From assembly GCA_945898105.1 (NCBI GenBank), contig CAMDHL010000011.1, positions 1-19,238 of the forward strand: a stretch of 19,238 nt of DNA, written 5' to 3'. The DNA is from Comamonas sp. lk. Its GTDB lineage: Bacteria; Pseudomonadota; Gammaproteobacteria; Burkholderiales; Burkholderiaceae_C. Positions 8,044-16,401 of the stretch are shown piece after piece; the first letter of the stretch is position 1, and each line of letters opens with the position of its first letter. The notes beneath the pieces were generated by a model, which was given only the letters and a program-made list of their open reading frames with translations, made no database searches and was not told the origin of the DNA. Both the position numbers and the translations under genes were made by a program.

Positions 8044-8404
8044 AATCAGTCCATCAAGTGCGGTAGCCGCAACAGGCCCTCGGACAAACCTATGCCCAAT
8101 CCAAAACCAGTAGTACTTGCCGCAGAAAACCGTGGATTCTAGCCCAAGTATCCAATCTTCCAGGCCAAATTGCCTGACTTGAAAGATCGGCAGAGGTTCA
8201 ATCAATCGGTCGGCGAGGTTCTCGGCAGGGGGTTAGGCTCCGTCAAAAGCTCAGAAACTCATCGAACCTCAAGCCTCAAGCTTGCCGCCTATCTGGTCAG
8301 CGAAGGCTCAGACGGCAGGAAAAAGAATTAAGAAAGGCCCTAAATGGGCCTTTTATTGGTCAAGCATGGCAGGCCCCTAAGGTGCCTGTCCTGCCTTGGG
8401 GAGC
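8044..8404. other. 361-bp gap between rpmE2 and yccA, no gene recognised
   Basis: The gap holds the upstream leader of the L31 gene (about 8044-8205), a stretch of unknown nature (8206-8330) with a tandem CCTCAAG repeat (8267-8280) running into CAAGCTTG, and two hairpins downstream of yccA. I found no tRNA fold, no convincing promoter and no protein I recognise in either strand. TAGAAT read on the minus strand (in the 8140s, before L31) could be a -10 but lacks a proper -35. Confidence 0.6.
8333..8353 (-). terminator. hairpin terminator downstream of yccA
   Basis: AAAGGCCC (8333-8340) and GGGCCTTT (8346-8353) form a perfect 8-bp stem with a 5-base loop. Minus-strand output ends in CTTTCTTAATTC, plus-strand output in CCTTTTATT, so it could act in both directions. 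On the minus strand it would end yccA transcripts about 50 bp after the stop. A second imperfect hairpin, GGCAGG...CCTGCC (8368-8395), lies in between. Confidence 0.65.
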
Positions 8405-9100
8405 TTAGTCGCGGTCACCGCCGAAAATGCCTAGCAGCATCAGCAAGTTCTGGAACACGTTCATGATGTCCAGGTACAGCGCAAGCGTCGCGGTGATGTA
8501 GTTGGTTTCACCGCCATCAATGATTTGCTTGATGTCGTACAACATATAGGCGCTAAATATGGCAATGCCAACCATGGACAAAACCATCATGCCCACCGTA
8601 GAACCGACAAACATATTGATGATGCCGCCCACCAAGAGCACGATCACCCCTACAAACAGCCATTGGTTCATGCCCGACAGGTCGCGCTTGATGACGGTCG
8701 CCAGCGTGGCCATGGCAAAAAATACCCCTGCCGTGCCACCAAAAGCGGTCATGATCAGGTCCGGACCGTTCTTAAAGCCCAGCACCGACTCGATCAGGCG
8801 GGACATCATCAGGCCCATGAAAAAGGTAAAAGCCAGCAAAACTGGCACGCCAGCAGCTGAATTTTTCGTCTTTTGAATAGCGTAAATGAAACCAAAGGCC
8901 ATGGCCAAGAACAGCACTATGCCTATTGCCCCGCTAAACAACTGGCCCAAGCCAAAGGCTACACCGGCCCAGGCGCCCAGCACTGTGGGTACCAGACTGA
9001 GGCCCAGTAGCCAATAGGTATTGCGCAAAACTTTGTTCCGCTGCTCTAGTCTGACACCATAGCCCAGCTCTTGTTCCAAAAAGGAAGCTTGCTCATTCAT
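8405..9100 (-). CDS. yccA: Bax inhibitor-1 family inner-membrane protein YccA
   Basis: A 231-residue integral membrane protein with seven predicted helices. KVLRNTYWLLGLSLVPT near the N-terminus and IIDGGETNYITATLALY near the C-terminus match the YccA branch of the BI-1/TMBIM family closely. E. coli YccA is a substrate and modulator of the membrane protease FtsH; eukaryotic relatives are calcium-leak channels. The aspartates around D-IKQIIDGGE fit the acidic pair of the BI-1 pore. The start is clear: AAGGAG lies 7 bases before the ATG. It appears monocistronic, with its own promoter candidate upstream and a hairpin terminator downstream, and is divergent from the GlcG-like gene. Confidence 0.93.
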   Translation of the reverse strand: MNEQASFLEQELGYGVRLEQRNKVLRNTYWLLGLSLVPTVLGAWAGVAFGLGQLFSGAIGIVLFLAMAFGFIYAIQKTKNSAAGVPVLLAFTFFMGLMMSRLIESVLGFKNGPDLIMTAFGGTAGVFFAMATLATVIKRDLSGMNQWLFVGVIVLLVGGIINMFVGSTVGMMVLSMVGIAIFSAYMLYDIKQIIDGGETNYITATLALYLDIMNVFQNLLMLLGIFGGDRD

Positions 9101-9137
9101 AGTTCATCTCCTTAAGATACCTGTTGCAGTTGGGCCG

Positions 9138-9167
9138 ATTTTATGCATATACAAGGCCTTATGTCGC
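9138..9167 (-). promoter_or_regulatory. candidate yccA promoter
   Basis: On the minus strand TAAAAT (9143-9138) is a 5/6 match to a -10 box, and GCGACA (9167-9162) a 4/6 match to a -35 box, 18 bp apart. This places the start about 30 bp upstream of the yccA ATG, ahead of its strong ribosome binding site. Confidence 0.4.
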
Positions 9168-9291
9168 GCTATGTGGGTGCATTAGCCCGAAATTTGGCAG
9201 GGTTGCACATCACGCTGGTGACTAAATGGGGGCGGCAGCAGCGGTTATGCTGACGTTTTTGCTTCACTCGACTCTTTCATTGGATATTTTT

Positions 9292-9699
9292 ATGAAAACC
9301 AAAGCCACACTTGAACTCGCAGATTTGAAAACTATTGCCGCTGCGGCTGAAGCCGAAGCTCTCAAACATGGTTGGGCAGTCTGTATCGCCATCGTAGACG
9401 ATGGCGGCAATTTAATGTGGTTCCAGCGTCTAGACGGTGTGGCCCCGATTTCTGCTCAAATTGCGCCTGCCAAAGCCCGCACTTCCGCGTTGGGAATGCG
9501 GGAAAGCAAAGTTTACGAGGAAATGATCAATGGAGGGCGCATGTCCTTCCTGAGCGCGCCGGGCTTGGAGGGCATGCTCGAAGGAGGCGTTCCCATCATG
9601 AAGGATGGCCAATGTATTGGCGCAGTGGGGGTCAGTGGCGTGAAGTCCAGCGAAGACGCGCAAGTGGCTCGTGCCGGCATTGCGGCCATCGGGCTCTAA
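9292..9699 (+). CDS. GlcG/HbpS-family (DUF336) small protein
   Basis: A 135-residue single-domain protein of the GlcG/HbpS-like family. Typical segments are LELADLKTIAAAAEAEA at the N-terminus, VCIAIVDDGGNLMWFQRLDG, then AKARTSALGM, GGVPIMKDGQCIGAVGVSG and a closing SSEDAQVARAGIAAI. HbpS binds haem, and GlcG is encoded near glycolate oxidase in E. coli, but most members have no proven function. No glycolate genes are near here. I chose the ATG at 9292 because the family begins there; the frame is open to 9226, but the added 22 residues are not conserved in my recollection. The ribosome binding site is poor. It converges with ppsR. Confidence 0.85.
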   Translation: MKTKATLELADLKTIAAAAEAEALKHGWAVCIAIVDDGGNLMWFQRLDGVAPISAQIAPAKARTSALGMRESKVYEEMINGGRMSFLSAPGLEGMLEGGVPIMKDGQCIGAVGVSGVKSSEDAQVARAGIAAIGL

Positions 9700-9712
9700 A
9701 ACCACTCACGAA

Positions 9713-9732
9713 GCGTCCCGCCCTTGGGACGC
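9713..9732. terminator. hairpin between convergent glcG-like gene and ppsR
   Basis: GCGTCCC (9713-9719) and GGGACGC (9726-9732) form a perfect 7-bp stem with a 6-base loop, 13 bp after the GlcG-like stop and about 50 bp after the ppsR stop. No T-run follows on either strand, so a terminator role is only suggested by its position between convergent genes. Confidence 0.4.
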
Positions 9733-9780
9733 ACTGCGGAGGCCATAAGTCCGAGACTTGGGACATGACGCAATGCCGGT

Positions 9781-10602
9781 CTAGTACGTCAGGCGTTCAG
9801 GTTGCAATTCCTGCAGAATAGTCGTTGCGATTTCCTCTATCGACTTGGTGGTGGTCGATAGCCAGCGTATGCCTGCTCGGCGCATCATGCTTTCTGCTTC
9901 GTTCACTTCCATGCGGCAGTTTTCCAGGGAAGCGTATTTGGAGTTTGGACGCCGCTCGTTGCGGATTTCGCTAAGGCGCTCCGGTTGGATGCTCAGACCA
10001 AAAATTTTGCGCTTGTGCGGGACCAGTGCCACTGGTAACTGGCGGCGTTCGAAATCCTCGGGTATCAAAGGATAGTTGGAGGCTTTCATGCCGTATTGCA
10101 TGGCGAGGTAAAGGGAAGTCGGCGTTTTGCCACTACGACTAACCCCGACCAAAATAACGTCCGACTGCTCCAGATCCCGGTTGCTCTGCCCGTCGTCATG
10201 TGCGAGGGAAAAATTGATCGCCTCGATTCTTGCCTGGTATTCCTGACTTTTGCTGGCGTCGCTAAAGCGCCCGATCCGATGGTTGGATGTCAGTTGCAAC
10301 TCTTGCTCCAAGGGACGGACAAATGTGCCGAACATGTCTAACAGCATCCCTTGACAATGCTCTTGAATGACTTTCAGTACCTCCATATTGACCAAAGTAC
10401 TGAAAACAATGGGTTTTTGGCCATCCTGCACCCCTGCGTGATTGATTTGACGCACCGCCTGGTGGGCCTTGTCCACCGTGTCGATAAAGGGCAGCCGCAC
10501 GGACCGCGTGCGTATCTCAAACTGGGCAAGAATTGCTTTGCCAAAGGTTTCTGCGGTAATGCCGGTGCCGTCAGAGACAAAGAAAACACTGCGATGGGGC
10601 AT
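9781..10602 (-). CDS. ppsR: PEP synthase regulatory protein (kinase/pyrophosphorylase)
   Basis: A 273-residue DUF299-family bifunctional enzyme. It inactivates PEP synthase by ADP-dependent phosphorylation of a threonine beside the catalytic histidine and reactivates it by phosphate-dependent removal. RSVFFVSDGTGITAET at the N-terminus is the family signature, and the P-loop GVSRSGKTPTSLYLA begins at residue 153, followed by NYPLIPEDF. I chose the ATG at 10600-10602 (MPHRSVFF...). A GTG at 10645-10647 would add 15 residues without family similarity, and neither start has a clear ribosome binding site. It is divergent from its target ppsA across 257 bp, the usual arrangement in betaproteobacteria, which makes the function secure. 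Confidence 0.95.
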   Translation of the reverse strand: MPHRSVFFVSDGTGITAETFGKAILAQFEIRTRSVRLPFIDTVDKAHQAVRQINHAGVQDGQKPIVFSTLVNMEVLKVIQEHCQGMLLDMFGTFVRPLEQELQLTSNHRIGRFSDASKSQEYQARIEAINFSLAHDDGQSNRDLEQSDVILVGVSRSGKTPTSLYLAMQYGMKASNYPLIPEDFERRQLPVALVPHKRKIFGLSIQPERLSEIRNERRPNSKYASLENCRMEVNEAESMMRRAGIRWLSTTTKSIEEIATTILQELQPERLTY

Positions 10603-10712
10603 GTGGAATTGTTTTGAAGGGATAGGGGGCCGCCCGAGCGCGGGCACTAAGGCCGCCTATTGTCGAGCATGCGCAGCTGCCGCACGCCACCGCACAACGC
10701 CATACCCAACCC

Positions 10713-10718
10713 TACAAT
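10713..10718 (+). promoter_or_regulatory. candidate -10 box upstream of ppsA
   Basis: TACAAT in the context CCTACAATCGGG lies 141 bp before the ppsA ATG. It resembles the -10 contexts before surE and rpsF in this window, but no -35 box is evident at 16-18 bp. If used, it leaves a leader of about 135 bases before ppsA. Confidence 0.28.
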
Positions 10719-10859
10719 CGGGCCACGCCGGACCGGCTAGCCCGTGCAGAGACTCTAGAACTAGCACCATATCGAGTTTGTGCCCGCCTGCTCGCTCCGC
10801 CAAACTGACTGCGTAAACGCGCCTTGTCGATTTGACCAGTTTTTAACTTTGGAGTTCCT

Positions 10860-13253
10860 ATGTCTGCACTTTTTAGCGACACCGCTTGGGTCGTTCCGTT
10901 TGAGCATTTGCGAATGGCTGACGTGGAGGCCGTGGGTGGCAAGAACGCCAGTCTGGGGGAAATGATTTCCCAATTGCCAGGTGGGGTAAAAGTCCCGGGT
11001 GGTTTCGCCACTACTGCTTTTGCCTTCCGTGAGTTTTTGAAGCACCAAGACTTGGCTGGCCGTATCAGCCAGCGCCTCATGGCGTTAGACGTGGAGGACG
11101 TGCGCGCGTTGGCCAAGGCAGGCGCCGAAATTCGCGCCATGGTGGAAGGGCAACCATTCCCCGCTGAACTGGAAGTACAAATTCGCCTTGCCTTTGCGCA
11201 ATTGGAAGCGGGAACGCCTCAAGGTTCTTTTGCGGTGCGATCGTCGGCGACTGCGGAGGATTTGCCTGACGCGTCTTTTGCCGGGCAACAGGAGACCTTT
11301 CTTAATGTCGTCAGCATTGACGATGTATTGCACAAGATCCGCGAAGTCTTCGCCTCGCTCTACAACGATCGCGCCATAAGCTACCGCGTACACAAAGGTT
11401 TTGCGCATGACAACGTGGCTTTGAGCGCTGGCGTTCAACGAATGGTCCGTTCCGACTTGGGCGCTGCGGGCGTCATGTTTACCCTGGACACTGAATCCGG
11501 CTTCAAGGATGTAGTTTTTATTACGTCCAGCTACGGATTGGGCGAAACCGTGGTCCAAGGCGCTGTAAACCCGGATGAGTTTTATGTGCACAAACCCATG
11601 CTTCGCGCGGGCAATCGGGCGGTCATTCGCCGTAGCCTGGGCTCCAAATTGCTGCAAATGGAATTCACCAGCGCCGCCGAGCAGGCCGCAGGCGCCAAAC
11701 TGGTCAAGACCACCGACGTGCCCACCGAATTGCGCAACCGCTATTCCTTGACAGATGCTGACGTAGAGCAACTCGCCCGTTACGCCTTGATCATCGAAGA
11801 CCACTATGGCCGCCCCATGGATATCGAATGGGGTAAAGACGGGATAGACGGGGAGCTCTACATTCTCCAAGCCCGCCCCGAAACGGTCAAAAGCCAAGCG
11901 GGTAATTCTGTGGAATACCGTTACCAGCTGAAGGGTAAAGGTACGGTGCTGGCTGAAGGCCGTGCTATCGGACAAAAAATTGGCACAGGCCCGGTTCGCA
12001 TCGTGCACCACATCAGTGACATGGATACGGTGCAAGCGGGGGATGTGCTGGTGACCGACATGACCGATCCCAACTGGGAACCGGTAATGAAGCGGGCCTC
12101 CGCCATCGTGACCAACCGGGGCGGTCGCACCTGCCATGCGGCCATCATTGCGCGCGAACTGGGTATTCCCGCGGTTGTGGGCTGCGGCGATGCAACAGAG
12201 CGTTTGAAAGAGGGCGCGCTGGTAACCGTTGTCTGCTCCGAAGGTGACACCGGGTTTATTTACGATGGCTTGCTGGAGACAGAAGTCTCCGAAGTGCAGC
12301 GCGGACTGATGCCCGAAATTGCAGTCAAGATCATGATGAACGTGGGCAACCCGCAGTTAGCATTTGACTTTTGCCAGTTGCCCAACGAAGGCGTAGGCCT
12401 GGCGCGGCTGGAGTTCATTATCAATAACAACATCGGCGTACATCCGAAAGCCATTTTGGACTATCCCAACGTGGATGCTGATTTGAAAAAGGCCGTGGAA
12501 TCTGTGGCGCGCGGCCATGCATCACCCCGAGCGTTTTATGTGGATCGAGTGGCCGATGGCGTAGCCACCATCGCGGCAGCTTTCTGGCCCAAACCGGTGA
12601 TCGTGCGCTTATCCGATTTCAAATCTAATGAGTACCGAAAGCTCATCGGAGGGAGTCGTTATGAGCCGGAAGAAGAGAATCCGATGCTTGGTTTTCGTGG
12701 CGCTGCGCGCTATGTCAGCGCCGATTTTGGAGAGGCCTTTGCCATGGAATGTGAGGCGCTCAAGCGGGTGCGCCAGGAAATGGGCTTGAGCAATGTGCAA
12801 ATCATGGTGCCCTTTGTACGTACGCTGGAGCAAGCCCGCAAAGTCACCGAGTTGCTGGCGCGTCAAGGTTTGGAGCGTGGTAAGGATGGATTGCAACTGG
12901 TCATGATGTGCGAAATCCCGAGCAACGCGATTTTGGCCACCGAGTTTTTACAATACTTCGATGGTTTTTCCATTGGATCAAACGATCTGACCCAGCTGAC
13001 ATTGGGCTTGGACCGAGACTCTGGCATGGAACTTTTGGCAGCCGATTTTGATGAACGCGACCCGGCTGTGCAAGCCATGATCCGAATGTCCATCAAGGCC
13101 TGCCTGGCGCAAGGTAAGTATGTGGGTATATGCGGGCAGGGGCCGAGCGACCATCCCGACTTTGCTCGCTGGTTGGTGGACGAAGGTATCTCCTCTATTT
13201 CCCTCAATCCGGACTCAGTCATTGCCACTTGGCAGGAACTTGCCAAAGAATGA
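10860..13253 (+). CDS. ppsA: phosphoenolpyruvate synthase
   Basis: A 797-residue cytosolic enzyme converting pyruvate, ATP and water to PEP, AMP and phosphate, the entry to gluconeogenesis from three-carbon acids. The N-terminal ATP-binding domain (about 15-345) contains KNASLGEM and [20 protein letters not shown]. The swivelling phosphohistidine domain has [19 protein letters not shown] with H426 as catalytic histidine; the threonine beside it is the expected PpsR target. The C-terminal PEP-binding barrel carries [31 protein letters not shown] and the reactive cysteine C758 in [14 protein letters not shown] lies 5 bases before the ATG. Its stop overlaps the start of the symporter gene. Length and motifs are complete. 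Confidence 0.98.
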   Translation: MSALFSDTAWVVPFEHLRMADVEAVGGKNASLGEMISQLPGGVKVPGGFATTAFAFREFLKHQDLAGRISQRLMALDVEDVRALAKAGAEIRAMVEGQPFPAELEVQIRLAFAQLEAGTPQGSFAVRSSATAEDLPDASFAGQQETFLNVVSIDDVLHKIREVFASLYNDRAISYRVHKGFAHDNVALSAGVQRMVRSDLGAAGVMFTLDTESGFKDVVFITSSYGLGETVVQGAVNPDEFYVHKPMLRAGNRAVIRRSLGSKLLQMEFTSAAEQAAGAKLVKTTDVPTELRNRYSLTDADVEQLARYALIIEDHYGRPMDIEWGKDGIDGELYILQARPETVKSQAGNSVEYRYQLKGKGTVLAEGRAIGQKIGTGPVRIVHHISDMDTVQAGDVLVTDMTDPNWEPVMKRASAIVTNRGGRTCHAAIIARELGIPAVVGCGDATERLKEGALVTVVCSEGDTGFIYDGLLETEVSEVQRGLMPEIAVKIMMNVGNPQLAFDFCQLPNEGVGLARLEFIINNNIGVHPKAILDYPNVDADLKKAVESVARGHASPRAFYVDRVADGVATIAAAFWPKPVIVRLSDFKSNEYRKLIGGSRYEPEEENPMLGFRGAARYVSADFGEAFAMECEALKRVRQEMGLSNVQIMVPFVRTLEQARKVTELLARQGLERGKDGLQLVMMCEIPSNAILATEFLQYFDGFSIGSNDLTQLTLGLDRDSGMELLAADFDERDPAVQAMIRMSIKACLAQGKYVGICGQGPSDHPDFARWLVDEGISSISLNPDSVIATWQELAKE

Positions 13254-15544
13254 GCGTCTCCCAAACCACAGTGCGTTGGCCGCTACATGCGGTTTTGCTC
13301 AGTTTGTGGTTTGCAGCCTCATTTGGTGTTGTTTTTTTTGCGCGTGATCTGGATGCCGTCGTTGCGGGTTGGCCCGTGGGCTTTTGGTTTGCAGCGCAAG
13401 GCTCGGTGCTGGTATTTATCGGGATCGTTGTGGTTTATGCCTTGCGCCAAAACCGACGAGATATCTACCTTGGAGTGGCCACTTTAGCGCCACATTCCCC
13501 AACCGGCCTGCATCGCCGATTTGCCATTTATTTGCTTGGCGTGCTAGCGTGCATGGTCGGTTTGGGCGTGGCCCAGTATGTGGGTTTGCCTAAGCCCTGG
13601 ATTGCGGGTATTTTCCTGTCGCTGACGTTGGTGCTGTACGCCGCAATAGGTGTCTATGGACGGACCACGAATGTCGACCAGTATTACGTCGCGGGTCGTC
13701 GCATCCCTGCGGTCTATAACGGTATGGCCACGGCCGCCGATTGGATGAGCGCCGCCTCATTCATCAGTCTGTCCGGCGGTCTGTACTTGCAAGGCTTTTC
13801 GGGCATGGGAGATCAACCCGGCGGCCTGGCCTATGTGCTGGGGTGGACTGGGGGTTTTTGTCTTTTAGCTTTGCTAGTTGCGCCATATTTACGGCGGTGC
13901 AATATTTACACCTTGCCAGATTTTTTTGCCTTACGGTTTGGCGGCAAATGGCCTCGCCGAATTGCCGCCCTGGCGGCTATCTTGTGTTCCTTTACCTACG
14001 TGGTGGCGCAGATTTACGGTGTCGGTCTAATTACATCGCGCTTGACCGGCTTACATTTTGAAATCGGTATTTTGTTAGGTTTGGGCGGTGTGCTGGTTTG
14101 TTCATTTCTCGGCGGCATGCGTGCGGTGACATGGACGCAGGCGACACAATATGTCCTACTCATTTTGGCTTTCCTATTGCCAGTGAGTTGGCTCTCATAC
14201 CAACAAACGGGTAACCCGGTAGCGGCCGTCGCGTATGGCCAGCAATTGGCCAAGATTTCGGCTATGGAAGCGCAGATACTGGCCTCGCCGGTTGAAGCGG
14301 AGGTCATTAGCTTGTATCGCGAACGCGCCCAAAAGTTGCAGGCAAAACTTCAAGATGTCGATGCCACACTAAAGGCGGAGCGGCTGGCCTTGCGCCTTCA
14401 ATTACAAGCGCTTGGCGATGCACCGGCCCAACAGCCTGCGGCAGCCCGCCTTCGAAAAGAGCTTGCGGCCTTGCCCAAAGATGCCGATGCCGCCCGGACG
14501 CAATGGAGCCGGCAGATCAACGACTATGCCGAGCGAGCCCAGGCCTTATCAGGCTTGAACCCTCACACGCGCGCCTTTTCTGGCGACCCGAAGGGTACTG
14601 AGCAAGAGGTTGCGCTATTCGATAGCTCCCGTGCTAATTTTTTGGCACTGATGTTTTGTTTGATGGTGGGAACGGCCGGTTTGCCGCATTTACTGACGCG
14701 GTTTTTTACGACGCCTTCGGTGAATGAAGCGCGAACTTCTGTGGCCTGGTCGTTGGTATTTATTGCCTTACTTTATTTGTGCGCGCCTGCCTTGGCGGTT
14801 TTGGTCAAGTACGAGGTGATGGCCCATCTGGTCGGGCAACCTATTGACGCATTGCCTGCATGGATGGCGCAATGGTCCAAAGATCCCAGCCTGTTGTCGT
14901 TTTCTGACGTGAATGGCGACGGATTATTGCAATTTGCTGAGCTGCATGTCGGGGCTGACCTGATCATGCTTGCAAGCCCGGAAATCGGAGGTTTGCCTTA
15001 CGTGTTTTCCGTCCTGGTCGCGGCTGGTGGCTTAGCGGCCGCCTTGTCAACGGCGGACGGATTGCTGCTAACTATTGGCAATGCGCTTGCGCATGACCTG
15101 GCATTTGAAGGCCAAACGGATCCAGTAAAAGCCATGCGAACTGTGATGTGGTCCAAGTTCGCCTTATTGGTGGTCGCCTTGCTGGCAGCCTATGCGGCGG
15201 CTCAGCGCCCAGCAGGCATTTTGTACTTGGTTGCAGCGTCTTTTTCGCTAGCTGGTGCCGGCCTGGTGCCATCCATGGTTCTGGGTATTTTTTGGCGCGG
15301 CACCACCCGCGCTGGAGTGGTCGGGGGCATGTTGGCCGGCCTAGGCGTCACCTTGTACTACATGCTGAGCAATTTGCCTGCCTTTAGAGATGCGCTGGGC
15401 CTTGGACCGGTTTCAGGGTTATGGTGGGGAATTCAGCCGGTGTCAGCCGGCGTTTTCGGCGTGCCAGCTGGTTTTATCGCCACCCTGGCAATCAGTGCCT
15501 TGACTGGGCACAAGGGTGTTTCAGAACCAGACTTGCGGGCCTAA
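13250..15544 (+). CDS. sodium:solute symporter (VC_2705 type) with fused DUF4212-like N-terminus
   Basis: A 764-residue membrane transporter of the SSS family, probably for acetate, lactate, pyruvate or a similar anion. Residues 1-75 resemble the two-helix DUF4212 small subunit ([12 protein letters not shown], then [20 protein letters not shown]), normally a separate protein. An added helix (about 91-111) links it to the transporter proper, which starts near 117 with [17 protein letters not shown] (157-173) as family signature. Residues about 333-463 form a charged, Ala/Leu-rich, probably coiled-coil insertion between membrane helices. Residues 553-564 ([12 protein letters not shown]) match an EF-hand calcium loop, followed by [17 protein letters not shown]. 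The ATG at 13250 overlaps the ppsA stop (ATGA); the frame is open to 13130 inside ppsA but that part is a shadow. Coupling with ppsA suggests uptake of a gluconeogenic substrate. Confidence 0.9.
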   Translation: MSVSQTTVRWPLHAVLLSLWFAASFGVVFFARDLDAVVAGWPVGFWFAAQGSVLVFIGIVVVYALRQNRRDIYLGVATLAPHSPTGLHRRFAIYLLGVLACMVGLGVAQYVGLPKPWIAGIFLSLTLVLYAAIGVYGRTTNVDQYYVAGRRIPAVYNGMATAADWMSAASFISLSGGLYLQGFSGMGDQPGGLAYVLGWTGGFCLLALLVAPYLRRCNIYTLPDFFALRFGGKWPRRIAALAAILCSFTYVVAQIYGVGLITSRLTGLHFEIGILLGLGGVLVCSFLGGMRAVTWTQATQYVLLILAFLLPVSWLSYQQTGNPVAAVAYGQQLAKISAMEAQILASPVEAEVISLYRERAQKLQAKLQDVDATLKAERLALRLQLQALGDAPAQQPAAARLRKELAALPKDADAARTQWSRQINDYAERAQALSGLNPHTRAFSGDPKGTEQEVALFDSSRANFLALMFCLMVGTAGLPHLLTRFFTTPSVNEARTSVAWSLVFIALLYLCAPALAVLVKYEVMAHLVGQPIDALPAWMAQWSKDPSLLSFSDVNGDGLLQFAELHVGADLIMLASPEIGGLPYVFSVLVAAGGLAAALSTADGLLLTIGNALAHDLAFEGQTDPVKAMRTVMWSKFALLVVALLAAYAAAQRPAGILYLVAASFSLAGAGLVPSMVLGIFWRGTTRAGVVGGMLAGLGVTLYYMLSNLPAFRDALGLGPVSGLWWGIQPVSAGVFGVPAGFIATLAISALTGHKGVSEPDLRA

Positions 15545-15602
15545 GCTCTTAGAGCTCATGGGCGCGCCGTCCTTGAGTTCCAGAACATACTCGACGCCGG
15601 GC

Positions 15603-15608
15603 TATAAT
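15603..15608 (+). promoter_or_regulatory. -10 box of the rpsF operon promoter
   Basis: A perfect TATAAT lies 87 bp before the rpsF ATG in the 151-bp gap after the symporter gene. No good -35 box sits at 16-18 bp, but the start would be near 15615 and gives a leader of about 80 bases that holds the hairpins described next. Confidence 0.65.
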
Positions 15609-15625
15609 CGGGGGCTTTTCGCCTT

Positions 15626-15677
15626 GCTGCACCCCGATTAGACGCCGGGGGTAGCTTTTTCCGGTCCCGACGGGGCC
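15626..15677 (+). promoter_or_regulatory. structured rpsF leader, possible S6:S18 autoregulatory site or attenuator
   Basis: GCTGC-A-CCCC (15626-15635) pairs with GGGGGTAGC (15647-15655), leaving one bulged A and an 11-base loop that contains CC before the G of the closing stem (CCG, 15645-15647). Five T residues follow directly (15656-15660). A second stem, GGTCCC-GAC-GGGGCC (15663-15677), precedes the AAGGAG ribosome binding site. Known rpsF leaders in many bacteria carry a structure with a conserved CCG bulge bound by the S6:S18 pair. I infer a similar role here; the T5 tract also makes the first hairpin look like an attenuator. Confidence 0.45.
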
Positions 15678-15695
15678 AATCCATAAGGAGTATCC

Positions 15696-16061
15696 ATGCG
15701 TCATTACGAAATCATCCTCATGATCCATCCGGATCAGAGCGAGCAAGTTCCGGCCATGCTGGAGCGTTATAAGGGCATGACCACCGTTGGCGGTGGCAAA
15801 GTGCACCGCGTTGAAGACTGGGGCCGTCGCCAGATGGTCTACATGATCAACAAGCTTGCTAAAGCCCATTACCTTTGCGTGAATATCGAAGCTGACCAGA
15901 CCGTTATGGCCGAACTAGAGCACGCTTTCAAATTCAATGATGCCGTGCTGCGTCACCTTACCGTATCCAAGAAGAAAGCCGATACCGGCCCGTCTTCGAT
16001 GATGAAGACCGTGGAGCGTGAAGACGCCCGCAAGACACAACAGGCTGAATACCAAGCCTGA
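15696..16061 (+). CDS. rpsF: 30S ribosomal protein S6
   Basis: A 121-residue protein of the 30S platform that binds 16S rRNA as a pair with S18. [18 protein letters not shown] at the N-terminus and [18 protein letters not shown] are clear S6 signatures, with LRHLTVSKK closing the ferredoxin-like core. The C-terminal tail of about 25 residues is charged and likely disordered. AAGGAG (15685-15690) gives a strong start. It is the first gene of rpsF-priB-rpsR-rplI; TGA is followed at once by TAG. Confidence 0.98.
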   Translation: MRHYEIILMIHPDQSEQVPAMLERYKGMTTVGGGKVHRVEDWGRRQMVYMINKLAKAHYLCVNIEADQTVMAELEHAFKFNDAVLRHLTVSKKKADTGPSSMMKTVEREDARKTQQAEYQA

Positions 16062-16093
16062 TAGCGCTTTTAAAAATCGACTAAACGGCAGGA

Positions 16094-16393
16094 GTGTCCG
16101 CAAACGCAGTTGTTTTGACCGCCTGTATCGCCGAGGTGCAGACCTTGCGCTACACACCGGCCGGTATCCCGGCGCTGCAGCTAGTGCTGGAACATCAGTC
16201 AGAGTTGCAGGATGTGCAGGGCACGCGGCAGGTCAAGATGGTGATCAAGGCGATGGCCTTTGGAGCGCTGGCTGAAAGGCTAGCGAGTCATGCGGTAGGA
16301 AGCATTTGGAATTTTCAGGGTTACCTGAGTAACTCCCGGGCCGGTAAATCGATTGTTTTGCAGATTCAGAATTTTTCACAAGATTTGTTATAG
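16094..16393 (+). CDS. priB: primosomal replication protein N (PriB)
   Basis: A 99-residue OB-fold protein that binds single-stranded DNA and PriA in the replication-restart primosome. [23 protein letters not shown] near the start, split here as VLTACIAEV and [11 protein letters not shown], and LQIQNF near the end are family signatures, and the position between rpsF and rpsR is the classic one. The only start compatible with full length is GTG at 16094, because TAA closes the frame at 16082-16084. Its AGGAG (16090-16094) overlaps the GTG itself, so initiation is unusual and may depend on coupling to rpsF, 32 bp upstream. Confidence 0.9.
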   Translation: MSANAVVLTACIAEVQTLRYTPAGIPALQLVLEHQSELQDVQGTRQVKMVIKAMAFGALAERLASHAVGSIWNFQGYLSNSRAGKSIVLQIQNFSQDLL

Positions 16394-16401
16394 GAGGCTT
16401 T

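Noticed and set aside
8044..8205. 54-codon in-frame N-terminal extension of L31
   Set aside because: L31 proteins begin at MKxxIHPxYR, which matches the ATG at 8041-8043; the extension is more likely leader sequence.
11085..12137. 350-codon open frame on the minus strand
   Set aside because: It lies wholly antisense to ppsA, whose motifs are complete, and its translation shows no recognisable domain; a codon-bias shadow.
15544..15568. AGCTCT-T-AGAGCT dyad at the symporter stop and a nearby GGCGCGCC palindrome
   Set aside because: Short dyads of this size are common; there is no T-run for a terminator and no second copy to suggest a regulator site.
15608..15637. Alternative pairing TCGGGG/CCCCGA that could compete with the rpsF leader hairpin
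   Set aside because: The left arm overlaps the -10 box and the likely start site, so most of it would not be in the transcript.
15593..15649. 9-bp direct repeat GACGCCGGG at 15593-15601 and 15641-15649 around the rpsF promoter
   Set aside because: Too short to be significant alone; the second copy is part of the leader hairpin. It might be an operator, but nothing else supports that.
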